Of a stretch of DNA of 64,000 bases, positions 46,306 through 55,256 are shown piece by piece; position 1 is the first letter of the stretch; each line of letters begins with the position of its first letter. Source of the DNA: Halomonas campaniensis (lineage in GTDB: Bacteria; Pseudomonadota; Gammaproteobacteria; Pseudomonadales; Halomonadaceae). The stretch is taken from assembly GCF_002211105.1 (NCBI RefSeq), contig NZ_JPUA01000022.1, forward strand, positions 13,958 to 77,957, written 5' to 3'. A program made the translations under genes and the position numbers. The notes below the pieces were generated by a model. It worked only from the letters and a program-made list of their open reading frames with translations. It was not told the DNA's origin and did no database searches.

Positions 46306-47678
46306 ACAACTCTATAACTAACCCGCTTGAACGTCTGGCCCAGTCTGCTTATCACTGGAACACTCGCCCGCTGAACGCTGAGACTGATTGGGCCGCTCGC
46401 CGGGCATTGCTTGACTGGTTCGCCACCACGCTGCCGGGGTGCAGCCAAGCACCCGCCACGCTGCTATCGGATGCGTTTTCCACCACGCGGGGGGAAGGCC
46501 GGTCGGTATGTTATGTCGATGGTCACCTGGGGTCACCACGTTATGCTGCTTTGTTGAATGCGACGGCGAGCCACACCGTTGAGTTTGACGACATCTTCAA
46601 GGATGGCGGTTATCACCCCGGTAGCTCAACGATTGCGGCGGCTCTGGCGGTAGCACAAGATATTCAGGCATCTCGAGAACAGCTTCATCGCGCCATTATT
46701 GGCGGCTATGAAGTGGGCTGTCGCATTGCCCTTGCCATCCAGCCCAGCCACTACCGCTTCTGGCACACTTCCGCCACTGTGGGCACCCTAGGGGCGGCGG
46801 TTGCCACCGCGATGCTGCTCGGTGCCACCGCGGAGCAAATGGGTCACGCCATGGGGCTGGCCAGTAGTTTTGCGGGTGGGCACCAGCAGAACTTGCAGGG
46901 CGAGGGTATGGCCAAGCCGCTGCATGCGGGTCACGCCGCTGATGCAGGCGTCATGGCGGGAGTGGCGGCGGTAAAAGGGGTGACCGCATCGCTAGATAGC
47001 CTACATGCCAGCAATGGATTTGCCGCGGCCACCAGCGACTCCACGGGTGATTGGGCCGCGGCGCTTGAGGGGCTCGATGAGTGGACGCCGATCACCCGCA
47101 TGACGGTGAAAAACCATGGCTGCTGCGGGCATATTTTTCCCGCCCTGGATGGCTTAAAAGCGCTGCAAGCCTCCGCGCCCATTACAGCGGAGAGCATTGA
47201 ATCCATCCATATCGAAGGCTACGGCGCGACCTACTCGATGTGCAATCGTCCTTCCCCGTCTTCAGCCCAAGAGGCGCGCTTCAGTATTCAGTACTGTATT
47301 GCCGCTTACTTGGTGTTGGGCAAGGTTAGGCTGCAAGCCTTCGAGCCGCCGGTGCTGGAAGATGCTCGTATCCGCGCGTTGATGCCCAAAGTGAGCGTCG
47401 CAGAGTGCGCCGACATTGCTGCCCGTTACCCCCGCCAGCGCATGGCCAATATTAGGGTCGCCACTACCGATGGCACTACCTACCAGCACCTTCAGGAGAC
47501 GCGCAAAGGGGATCCAGAAGACCCCATGACCGACGCTGAACTGCTTGAAAAGTATCAGGAGTTAGCCAGCGGATCGCTCTCACCTTCGGCGCTTCAATCA
47601 CTGCAAGAGGTCGTAATGTCGAGTAATGAGCTGCCTGGTTCGGTTACATTTTTTGATGCAAGAGATGACAGACAATAA
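46302..47678 (+). CDS. MmgE/PrpD family protein
   Basis: A 458-residue member of the family that includes 2-methylcitrate dehydratase and cis-aconitate decarboxylase. Typical segments are NATASHTVEFDDIFKDGGYHPG near residues 86-108, and later KNHGCCGHIFPALDGL. Translation starts at TTG: GGAGG lies 7 bases ahead, it overlaps the CoA-transferase stop by 4 bases, and no better start exists. This family eliminates or decarboxylates branched tricarboxylates, so a tricarboxylate-like substrate from a TTT transporter fits, but the reaction here is not established. The last ~40 residues are less conserved. Confidence 0.83.
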   Translation: MNNSITNPLERLAQSAYHWNTRPLNAETDWAARRALLDWFATTLPGCSQAPATLLSDAFSTTRGEGRSVCYVDGHLGSPRYAALLNATASHTVEFDDIFKDGGYHPGSSTIAAALAVAQDIQASREQLHRAIIGGYEVGCRIALAIQPSHYRFWHTSATVGTLGAAVATAMLLGATAEQMGHAMGLASSFAGGHQQNLQGEGMAKPLHAGHAADAGVMAGVAAVKGVTASLDSLHASNGFAAATSDSTGDWAAALEGLDEWTPITRMTVKNHGCCGHIFPALDGLKALQASAPITAESIESIHIEGYGATYSMCNRPSPSSAQEARFSIQYCIAAYLVLGKVRLQAFEPPVLEDARIRALMPKVSVAECADIAARYPRQRMANIRVATTDGTTYQHLQETRKGDPEDPMTDAELLEKYQELASGSLSPSALQSLQEVVMSSNELPGSVTFFDARDDRQ

Positions 47679-47777
47679 GTTAACCAACCCCCAATGTATC
47701 GTTGGTGGTCAGTAATTTGCGGCTGTGCCAGTATCGATAAAGTGGTTATCACAATTATAACGATTGAGGTGTTTAAC

Positions 47778-48755
47778 GTGGTTCATAAGATAACTCCTTT
47801 GCGTAAGTTAGTAGTCGGCGCTGCATTAATATCATTGGCACTTCCATTAACCGCTGCAAACGCAAGTGATGACAGTTGGCCACAAGGCCCTGTTAGCTTT
47901 GTTATGCATACCCAGGCAGGTGGTTCGGCAGATGTATTTATAAGGACACTCGCCGAGTCATTGGAACCACAAATTGGCCAGCCGATTGTGGTGATCAATA
48001 CACCGGGAGGTGCGGGTGCTACCCAAATGTCGCGCCTTAAGAGCGCAGAGCCAGATGGTTTAACGCTGGGTATTAATACGCTATCCCACTTTACTGGGAT
48101 GCTGACCAACTTAAAGGGTGTTTTTGAACTAGATGATTTTTCCTGGATAGCCTCTACCCAAGAGGATGTTCATATTGTTTTTGCAAACCAAACATCAGAA
48201 ATAGATAGCATTGATGCGCTGATTGATAAAGCCAAAGAGGGTGGTGGTAAAGTCAGCGTTGGCGGGTTTGGCCCTCGAGGATCCACACAAAATATCGCTA
48301 TTTCGATGCTCGAGAATGCGGCTGATGTCGAGTTTGAATGGATTGCATACAACGGCACCCCTGACATTGTAGCCGCCGTTATGGGCGGGCATGTGGATGT
48401 TGGGGTTTCTAATCTGAGTGCGTTAAAAACGTTTTTCGATGCAGAGCGAATCCAGGGGCTTGGCGTCATTGCTGATGAGCGCCTAGCGTCTCTTCCCGAC
48501 GTGCCAACTTTTTCTGAGCAAGGCGTTGATGTCGATACTAGCTGGGTACAGGTTAGAGGGGTATTTGGGCCAGCGGGCATTCCTGTAGAAACACAGCAAC
48601 AAATTGCTGATGCCTTTCATGAGGCCATGAAGAGTGAGCATTATCAAACCTATGCCCGGAATGCGGGAATTACGGACTCTTGGATGGGGCCTGAAGCGTA
48701 TACCGAGTTTGCGTCTCGTATTAGTGAGGTAGCTCAGGCTGAGCTAAATGAATAA
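47778..48755 (+). CDS. TctC/Bug family periplasmic solute-binding receptor (4 of 5)
   Basis: A 325-residue receptor. I chose a GTG start because GAGG lies 8 bases upstream and the protein then begins with a signal peptide (cleavage near LTAANASDD); the open frame runs 84 bases further upstream without a signal-like start. The Bug core is VSFVMHTQAGGSADVFIRTL and VINTPGGAGATQMSRLKS. MHTQAGG replaces the common PFAPGG. It is followed 80 bases later by a near-duplicate receptor. It probably serves the TctBA pair at 55257-57266. Confidence 0.85.
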   Translation: MVHKITPLRKLVVGAALISLALPLTAANASDDSWPQGPVSFVMHTQAGGSADVFIRTLAESLEPQIGQPIVVINTPGGAGATQMSRLKSAEPDGLTLGINTLSHFTGMLTNLKGVFELDDFSWIASTQEDVHIVFANQTSEIDSIDALIDKAKEGGGKVSVGGFGPRGSTQNIAISMLENAADVEFEWIAYNGTPDIVAAVMGGHVDVGVSNLSALKTFFDAERIQGLGVIADERLASLPDVPTFSEQGVDVDTSWVQVRGVFGPAGIPVETQQQIADAFHEAMKSEHYQTYARNAGITDSWMGPEAYTEFASRISEVAQAELNE

Positions 48756-48835
48756 TTTTAAAGCGAGATGATTTTAAGTTTTAAGAATCTTTCAATAACG
48801 CTATTACAATAGCTACAAAAATGAGGTGCATGCCC

Positions 48836-49816
48836 ATGTTTACTATAAAGAGAAATGTAATATCTAAGATGCTGTTGGGTGCTACAGTCATATCAGTAAT
48901 GGCGACAAGCGCTATGGTGTCTGCTAATGAAGAAGAGTGGCCCCAAGATACCGTCCGCATCATTATGCACACTAAAGCGGGTGGTTCCGCCGATGTGTTC
49001 ATGCGCACACTTGCCGAGTCGTTGGAGCCTCAGATCGGCCAGTCCATTGCGATTATAAATTCGCCCGGCGGCGGCGGTGCTAGCCAGATGTCGCGAGTAC
49101 GCTCTGCAGAACCCGATGGCCTGACGCTTGCTGTGAATACCCTTTCACACTTCACGGGCATGCTCACGAATTTGGAAGGCGTATTTGCCATTGATGACTT
49201 TAGCTGGATTGCGACGGCGCAGTCTGATCCTAACTTGATCTGGACGCGTACCGACTCCCCGATAAGTGATCTGGATGATTTGATTAACGAAGCGAAACAG
49301 CGCGATGGAAAAGTCACCGTTGGCGGGTTTGGGCCGCAAGGCTCTACGCAGCATATCGGCATGAGCATGCTGGAGAATGTCGCCGGTGTGGAATTCGAGT
49401 GGGTGCCCTTCAATGCCACACCCGACATCGTGGCGGCCGTATTGGGCGGTCATATCGATGTGGGGATGTCCAACTTGAGCGGCGCCCAGGCCTATTTTGA
49501 CGCGGGTCGCTTGAAAGGGCTCGGTGTGCATGGTGAAGAGCGGCTAGAGAGCCTCCCCGATGTGGCTACCTTTGAAGAACAAGGGTATGACGTCGACTCA
49601 AGCTGGGTGCAAGTGAGAGGCATATTTGGCCCTGCCGGGATGCCCATGGAGCTCCAGCAGCAAATTGCCGATGCGTTCCATGAGGCGATGCAAACCGAGC
49701 ACTACCAAGCCTATGCGCGTAGCGCTGGGGTAACGGACTCTTGGATGGGCCCTGAAGAGTATACCGAGTTCGCTTATCAAATTAGTGAGGTCGCCCAGCA
49801 AGAGTTAGATAAATAA
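48836..49816 (+). CDS. TctC/Bug family periplasmic solute-binding receptor (5 of 5)
   Basis: A 326-residue receptor, a tandem paralogue of the preceding one: shared stretches include GGSADVF, RTLAESLEPQIGQ, NTLSHFTGMLTNL, QQQIADAFHEAM and TDSWMGPE. The signal peptide ends near SAMVSANEEE. Of three close ATGs, the third has GAGG 9 bases upstream. A terminator follows, so the receptor pair may be transcribed more strongly than the enzymes downstream, as is common for binding proteins. Confidence 0.86.
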   Translation: MFTIKRNVISKMLLGATVISVMATSAMVSANEEEWPQDTVRIIMHTKAGGSADVFMRTLAESLEPQIGQSIAIINSPGGGGASQMSRVRSAEPDGLTLAVNTLSHFTGMLTNLEGVFAIDDFSWIATAQSDPNLIWTRTDSPISDLDDLINEAKQRDGKVTVGGFGPQGSTQHIGMSMLENVAGVEFEWVPFNATPDIVAAVLGGHIDVGMSNLSGAQAYFDAGRLKGLGVHGEERLESLPDVATFEEQGYDVDSSWVQVRGIFGPAGMPMELQQQIADAFHEAMQTEHYQAYARSAGVTDSWMGPEEYTEFAYQISEVAQQELDK

Positions 49817-49838
49817 AATAAGTTTTATTGAGTTTTTC

Positions 49839-49867
49839 AATGCGGCGAAATTCTTCGCCGCATTTTT
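49839..49867 (+). terminator. Terminator after the receptor pair
   Basis: A perfect 11-bp stem AATGCGGCGAA / TTCGCCGCATT with a 4-base loop and a T tract. It lies 22 bases after the second receptor gene. Confidence 0.9.
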
Positions 49868-50039
49868 ATCTTTTTTTCTTTCTTTCTTGGCGTTTTGTAT
49901 TTCACTTTTGCCATAACCATTTAATAGGCAAATCCTTATTTTTCATCAATGGAAGCTATAAGGCATTGTTGTCAAAATACTTGTTAGTGCTTTTGTTTCT
50001 AATAGTCCCGCAAATAATAACGTATTAGAGGATCTGGTT

Positions 50040-50837
50040 ATGAACCAAGAACCGTTAGTCTCTTATTCAGTCGAAAATGGCATTGCCCTGCTTACCCTAA
50101 ACCGCCCCGATAAACGCAATGCCATGAGCGATGCCATGCGCGCCGAATTGGTCGATCATCTGCAGGGAGTTCGTACAGATCGCTCGATACGCGCCCTGGT
50201 ACTCACCGGAAGCGGCAAAGGGTTTTGCGCGGGTGGCGATATCGCCGGTATGAAAACTCGCATGGAAGCCGACCCCGCTACCGTTGGTTTCAATGGCTGG
50301 GAGCGTCAGCAGGGCGTTCACTATGCGGCAAGTCTATTACTTAACTTGCCCATTCCCACCGTGGCGGCGGTGAACGGCGCGGCCGCCGGTTTGGGGGCGG
50401 ATTTAGCACTCTCCTGTGATTTTGTGATTGCCTCTGACTATGCCCACTTTACCTGGGCCTATATTGCCCGCGGACTGATTCCAGACGGCGGTGGCATGTA
50501 CTTCCTGCCACGCCGGGTAGGACTAGCACGCGCCAAAGCGCTGATCTTTAGCGGTCGGCGGGTCAATGCCGATGAGGCGCTGCAACTCGGGATTGCTGAT
50601 CAGCGCTGTAGTGCTGATGAATTGCTTGGCACTGCCCGTACCATGGCGGATGAGATGAGCAGCGGCTCACGCACGGCGGTGGCGCTGACCAAATCGATTA
50701 TCAACAAAAGCTACGAAATGTCTGAAAGCCAAGTATTCGCCGAAGGCAGTAAAGCCCAGGGCATCTGCTACACCTCCGAAGAGCACCGTGCTTCGGTGCA
50801 GGCCTTCCTTGATCGTATGAAGGAGGCTCAACAATGA
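50040..50837 (+). CDS. Enoyl-CoA hydratase/isomerase family protein
   Basis: A 265-residue crotonase-fold protein. The oxyanion-hole segments are GKGFCAGGDIAGM and AAVNGAAAGLGADLAL. In the catalytic region, GLIPDGGGMYFLPR has Asp where classical hydratases have a second Glu, so isomerase, hydrolase or another crotonase activity is possible. A GAGGA ribosome-binding site precedes the ATG. It overlaps the ADP-forming acyl-CoA synthetase gene by 4 bases and is first of a three-enzyme CoA unit. Confidence 0.87.
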   Translation: MNQEPLVSYSVENGIALLTLNRPDKRNAMSDAMRAELVDHLQGVRTDRSIRALVLTGSGKGFCAGGDIAGMKTRMEADPATVGFNGWERQQGVHYAASLLLNLPIPTVAAVNGAAAGLGADLALSCDFVIASDYAHFTWAYIARGLIPDGGGMYFLPRRVGLARAKALIFSGRRVNADEALQLGIADQRCSADELLGTARTMADEMSSGSRTAVALTKSIINKSYEMSESQVFAEGSKAQGICYTSEEHRASVQAFLDRMKEAQQ

Positions 50838-52948
50838 GCCAGATCCACGCCCTCCTGAACCCTAAGAGCATTGCCGTTATCGGTGCCTCCGCCGACCCTA
50901 AAAAAACCTCCGGGCTGCCCGTCTCTTATTTGCTTAAGCACGGTTTTAAAGGCCCGATTTACCCGGTTAACCCGAAAGCCACCGAGATTCAGGGGCTGAC
51001 CTGTTACCCCAATGTTGAAGCTTTGCCTGAAGCGCCCGATGTAGGGCTTGTGCTGCTGAATGCCAAACGCAGTATCGACGCAGTGCGCTCCCTGGCCGAG
51101 ATGGGCTGCCAAGCGGCGGTGGTATTGGCCAGTGGCTATGCCGAGGCTGGCGAGGAAGGTTTGGCGCTGCAGGAGGAGTTAAAAGCGGCCGCAGGCGACA
51201 TGCGACTCCTCGGCCCCAATACCATCGGGTTGGTTAATTTATCGGCGGGCATTCCGCTCTCGGCCAGCGGTGCGTTGGAAGTGAGCGAGCTACCCAAGGG
51301 GAGTGTCGCGGTAGTTTCCCAAAGTGGCGGCATTCTGGGCGCGCTGCTGTCGCGGGCCGCCGGGCGGGGCATTGGTTTGTCGTCGCTGATTGCCACCAGT
51401 AATGAGGTGGATCTGGAAGTCAGCGATTTTGTCGACTACCTAGTGGATGATCCGAACACCAAGGTAATTGCGCTCTACCTGGAGAGTGTTCGTCACCCGG
51501 CGCGCTTCCGTGAGGTGGCCCTGCGCGCACGGGCGGCGGGCAAGCCGCTGGTAGTCTTCAAAATTGGCCGTTCCGAAGCCGGTGCCAGCGCAGCAAGCTC
51601 CCACACCGGTGCCTTGGCGGGTGAAGATCGGGTTTACGATGCCTTCTTCCGTGAGTTAGGGGTGATTCGGGTAAACACCTTTGACGAGTTCTTGGACGTG
51701 CCCGCAGTACTCGTTGCTGGCCGCCAGCTGGCCGGGCGTCGGGTGGCGGTGCTGACCTCGACCGGGGGCGCCGGTACGCTGATTGCCGATAGCCTCGGTG
51801 TCAACGGCTTTGATACGCCCGCGCCGGATCACGCGACGGCAGAAAAACTGCGCGCCTTGCAGGGCGATACGCCGACCGCGCTAGACCGTAACCCCATCGA
51901 CGTGACTCTGGCGGGGCTGCAGCCCGACTTGCTGCGCCAAGCGATTCGCATATTGCTGGAAAGCGATAGCTACGACGCCTTGGTCGTGATTATTGGCTCC
52001 TCCGGGTTGGCGATGCCCGATCTTGTCGTGGGGGCCATCCGCGACAGCCTGGCGACTAACAATAAGCCACTCCTGGCCTATGTTAGCCCTTACGCCCCAG
52101 GTACGCTGCAGCGCTTGAATCGTGCCTCAATCCCCGGCTTTAGCTCGCCGGAGAGCTGCAGCGCGGTGCTGGAAGCGTTGCACTTTATCGGTAGGCCTTT
52201 GCTTGGCGGCGGTGAGTCACCCCGTGTATCGCTACCCGATTTAACTGCCTTGCCTAAGGGCTCAATTGACGAAGCCGCGGCGAAACAGCTGTTCGCCCAG
52301 GCAGGCATTAGTGTACCGCCTAGCCGGGTGGTTCACAGCCGCGAAGAGGCGGAACGCGCAGCCAAAGAACTGGACGCCCCCGTGGTGCTCAAGGTGATGG
52401 ACGCCAACCTACTGCACAAAAGCGATATCGGTGGCGTTGCACTGCATTTAAATGCCGAGACTATTGGTCAGCGGTTTGATCAGATGGTGAGCGACGTTGA
52501 GGCCCACGTTGCACGCCGCCCTGATACCTTTCTGGTGGAAGCCATGGTGGCGGGTGGGCACGAGCTGATCCTCGGTGCTAACCGTGATGCGTTGGGCACG
52601 GCCATCTTGCTGGGCGCAGGTGGGGTCACGGCAGAGCTGTTCAAGGACACCACCCTACGTTTGCTGCCAGAGCGAGGCGCTCTGACTCTGGAGCAGGCGC
52701 GGGAGATGATGCAGCAACTAACGACATGGCCACTACTCGATGGCTATCGCGGTGCGCCACGGCGTGATACCGAAGCGCTTGCCCAAGCGATTGTCGCCTT
52801 CTCAGCCTTGGCCGCTGGGTTAGGTGACCGTCTGACCACGGCTGAGATTAATCCGCTGTTCGTGATGCCGGAAGGCCAAGGTGTCGTGGCCGCTGATGCG
52901 GTACTGGTACTGGAGGATGGCATGGAAGTTGGTGATGCTCATGGCTGA
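50834..52948 (+). CDS. ADP-forming acyl-CoA synthetase (single-chain, ATP-grasp)
   Basis: A 704-residue fusion of the two subunits of an NDP-forming acyl-CoA synthetase. In order: CoA-binding domain (LLNPKSIAVIGASADPKKTS), succinyl-CoA-ligase-like domains with the phospho-His motif SSHTGALAG (near residue 257), then a C-terminal ATP-grasp (VLKVMDANLLHKSDIGGVAL and DTFLVEAMVAGGHELILG). It joins CoA to a carboxylic acid, or works in reverse to make ATP from an acyl-CoA. Acid specificity is unknown (acetate, pimeloyl and phenylacetate forms exist). It is coupled to the crotonase upstream and the FadJ-like gene downstream. Confidence 0.9.
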   Translation: MSQIHALLNPKSIAVIGASADPKKTSGLPVSYLLKHGFKGPIYPVNPKATEIQGLTCYPNVEALPEAPDVGLVLLNAKRSIDAVRSLAEMGCQAAVVLASGYAEAGEEGLALQEELKAAAGDMRLLGPNTIGLVNLSAGIPLSASGALEVSELPKGSVAVVSQSGGILGALLSRAAGRGIGLSSLIATSNEVDLEVSDFVDYLVDDPNTKVIALYLESVRHPARFREVALRARAAGKPLVVFKIGRSEAGASAASSHTGALAGEDRVYDAFFRELGVIRVNTFDEFLDVPAVLVAGRQLAGRRVAVLTSTGGAGTLIADSLGVNGFDTPAPDHATAEKLRALQGDTPTALDRNPIDVTLAGLQPDLLRQAIRILLESDSYDALVVIIGSSGLAMPDLVVGAIRDSLATNNKPLLAYVSPYAPGTLQRLNRASIPGFSSPESCSAVLEALHFIGRPLLGGGESPRVSLPDLTALPKGSIDEAAAKQLFAQAGISVPPSRVVHSREEAERAAKELDAPVVLKVMDANLLHKSDIGGVALHLNAETIGQRFDQMVSDVEAHVARRPDTFLVEAMVAGGHELILGANRDALGTAILLGAGGVTAELFKDTTLRLLPERGALTLEQAREMMQQLTTWPLLDGYRGAPRRDTEALAQAIVAFSALAAGLGDRLTTAEINPLFVMPEGQGVVAADAVLVLEDGMEVGDAHG

Positions 52949-55019
52949 TTCTTCCAACACTTCACCCATCTCGGGCCGCGTTCATCTTAGTCAGGAAGGG
53001 CAAATTGCCATTATCACCCTGGATAACCCGCCGGTGAACAGCAGCAACGACGCGGTGCGCCGAGGCATTTTGGCCGCGCTGAACAGGATCGATACGCAGC
53101 AGAGTCGTGCCGTGGTGCTGATGGGTAAAGGCCCGAACCTAATGGCAGGGGCTGACCTGCGCGAGTTGGAACATGAACCAACAGAACCGACGCTGCCCCA
53201 GGTCACCGCCGCGCTTAGTGCTTTTCCACTGCCGGTGATTGCGGTGATCAGTGGCCATACTCTGGGTGGCGGCCTGGAACTGGCGCTGGCCTGCGATAGC
53301 CGCATCGCCACGCCCACCGCGCTGCTGGGCCTTCCCGAAGTGACGGTAGGCGTGATACCCGGTGCCGGTGGCACCCAGCGCCTGCCACGGGTGGTAGGCC
53401 TACCCCTGGCGCTGGATATGATCGTTTCCGGTAAGCCCATGACGGCGCTTGACGCCCATAAGATCGGATTGGTCGACGAACTCCTCCGCTCCTCAGAGGG
53501 CGACGGGTCGGATACAGAGTCATTCGAGCAGGTGCTGGCCTACGCCAACCGCTACCAGGGGGGCAAACAGCCACTAGCAGAACGCGATGTGCCCCCTGCT
53601 GATGAGCAAGCACTAAACGCCCAGGTTGACAAGCTGCTGGCACGTGCGCGCGGCTTACCTGCCGCACCGGTCGCTGCCAAAATAGTAATGAAAGCCCCTA
53701 CGCTCAGCTTTAGCGCCGCGATTGCCGAAGAGCGGGCTCAGTTTCTTGCCCTGCGTGGCAGCGAGTCGGCCCAGGCGCTGCGTTATCTGTTTTTTGCCGA
53801 ACGTGAAAAACCCTTTGAGCCCACTCAGCCCGTTAAGGCCGCGCCGGTATCGCGTATCTCGGTAGTGGGCGCAGGCACCATGGGGAGCGGTATTGCCCTT
53901 TGTGCGCTCAAGGCAGGCTACAGCGTCGATCTATTGGAGTTAAACGATCAAGCGCTTGAAGCAGGCGTGGCGCGGATTACCCAGGCGTTAGATGAAGGCG
54001 TCAAGCGCCAGCGGCTAACCCAGGCACAGCGGGATGATGCGCTATCTCGGCTGAATCCTACTCAGCAGTTACCCGAGGTGGCCGGTACCGACCTGGTGAT
54101 CGAAGCGATCGTGGAAGAGTTGGCCATCAAGCGCTCACTGTTTGCCGATTTGGCCCAGTGGGTGAGCGAGGGTACGCTGCTGGCCAGTAATACCTCCTAT
54201 CTGGATATCGAGCAGATTGCCGAGGGTATTCCCCACCCCGAGCGAGTACTAGGGTTACATTTTTTCAGCCCGGCAGACCGCATGCCGCTGATGGAGATCG
54301 TGCGTTGTAACGCCACCAGCGAGCAGACCTTGAGCACCGCCGCGCGCGTTGCGCACCAGTTAAAAAAGAGAGCCATCGTCGTCGCCAACTCATGGGGCTT
54401 TGTGGGCAACCGGCTCTACGCCGCCTATCGGCGCCAGTGTGAATTTATGCTCGAAGAGGGAGCTAGCCCTGAGCACATTGATGCCGCGCTAGAAGCTTAC
54501 GGCTTCGCCATGGGGCCCTTTAAAGTGGCGGATATGTCCGGACTGGATATCGCCTGGAAAATGCGCCAGCAAACTGCCGATACCCGCCACCTTAGGCGCT
54601 ACGTGGGGATACCGGATCTGCTCTGCGAAGCGGGCCGTTTCGGGCGCAAAACCGGCCGTGGCTACTACCGCTATGACGAAGCTACGCAGCCGACGTCAGA
54701 CCCGGAAGTCGCCCAGCTAGTCGAGCGCTACCGGGAAGAGCACGCCATTACGCCTAACGCGTTTAGCACGCAGGAGATCCAGCAGCGCGCGGAGCTTGCC
54801 TTGATCAACGAAGCCCTGCTGTTGCTGGAGGAGGGCGTGTGCCAGCGACCAGCAGATATTGATATTGCCTTGGTCAATGGCTATGGCTTTCCCCGCTGGC
54901 GGGGCGGCCCGCTGTTTATTGCTCGACAGATGAGCGATCGCCAATTGGAAAGCGCGCTGGACACATTAGCCGACGTGAGTGGTAAAGGCCACCAGCGTAC
55001 CCATCGACAGGCCTTTTAG
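52935..55019 (+). CDS. FadJ-like bifunctional enoyl-CoA hydratase / 3-hydroxyacyl-CoA dehydrogenase
   Basis: A protein of about 694 residues. Residues 1-270 are a crotonase domain with both catalytic-type glutamates (GHTLGGGLELALACDSRI and LGLPEVTVGVIPGAGGTQRL). From about 300 comes the NAD domain (ISVVGAGTMGSGIALCALKA), the catalytic His in VLGLHFFSPADRMPLMEIV, and the C-terminal helical domain (WGFVGNRLYAAY). It hydrates an enoyl-CoA and oxidises the 3-hydroxyacyl-CoA to 3-oxoacyl-CoA. The start overlaps the synthetase gene by 14 bases; a GGAAG site lies 6 bases ahead. No thiolase or acyl-CoA dehydrogenase accompanies it here. Confidence 0.9.
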   Translation: MLMADSSNTSPISGRVHLSQEGQIAIITLDNPPVNSSNDAVRRGILAALNRIDTQQSRAVVLMGKGPNLMAGADLRELEHEPTEPTLPQVTAALSAFPLPVIAVISGHTLGGGLELALACDSRIATPTALLGLPEVTVGVIPGAGGTQRLPRVVGLPLALDMIVSGKPMTALDAHKIGLVDELLRSSEGDGSDTESFEQVLAYANRYQGGKQPLAERDVPPADEQALNAQVDKLLARARGLPAAPVAAKIVMKAPTLSFSAAIAEERAQFLALRGSESAQALRYLFFAEREKPFEPTQPVKAAPVSRISVVGAGTMGSGIALCALKAGYSVDLLELNDQALEAGVARITQALDEGVKRQRLTQAQRDDALSRLNPTQQLPEVAGTDLVIEAIVEELAIKRSLFADLAQWVSEGTLLASNTSYLDIEQIAEGIPHPERVLGLHFFSPADRMPLMEIVRCNATSEQTLSTAARVAHQLKKRAIVVANSWGFVGNRLYAAYRRQCEFMLEEGASPEHIDAALEAYGFAMGPFKVADMSGLDIAWKMRQQTADTRHLRRYVGIPDLLCEAGRFGRKTGRGYYRYDEATQPTSDPEVAQLVERYREEHAITPNAFSTQEIQQRAELALINEALLLLEEGVCQRPADIDIALVNGYGFPRWRGGPLFIARQMSDRQLESALDTLADVSGKGHQRTHRQAF

Positions 55020-55256
55020 GTGTCGATCATCCTTTAGTCGTGTTTCAGCCTAATAGTAGCGGTGGTCAAGCCTGATAAATGGTCAGTTTCTCTTTTGGCC
55101 GCCCTGCGCCATGATTGGAAAAAAGGTAATACTAGAAACAGACGTTAAAAACATCCATTAAAAACAGTAGCTGGAAAAGCAATATTAATAAAATAAGTGT
55201 GGTGGCGTTTTTTAAGAATACGCCAATCATTAACTACAAGAATATGGAGGCCGCCA

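Noticed and set aside
49828..50028. 66-codon frame after the tandem receptors
   Set aside because: It runs through the terminator hairpin and its T-rich tail; the hydrophobic composition is produced by the T tract.
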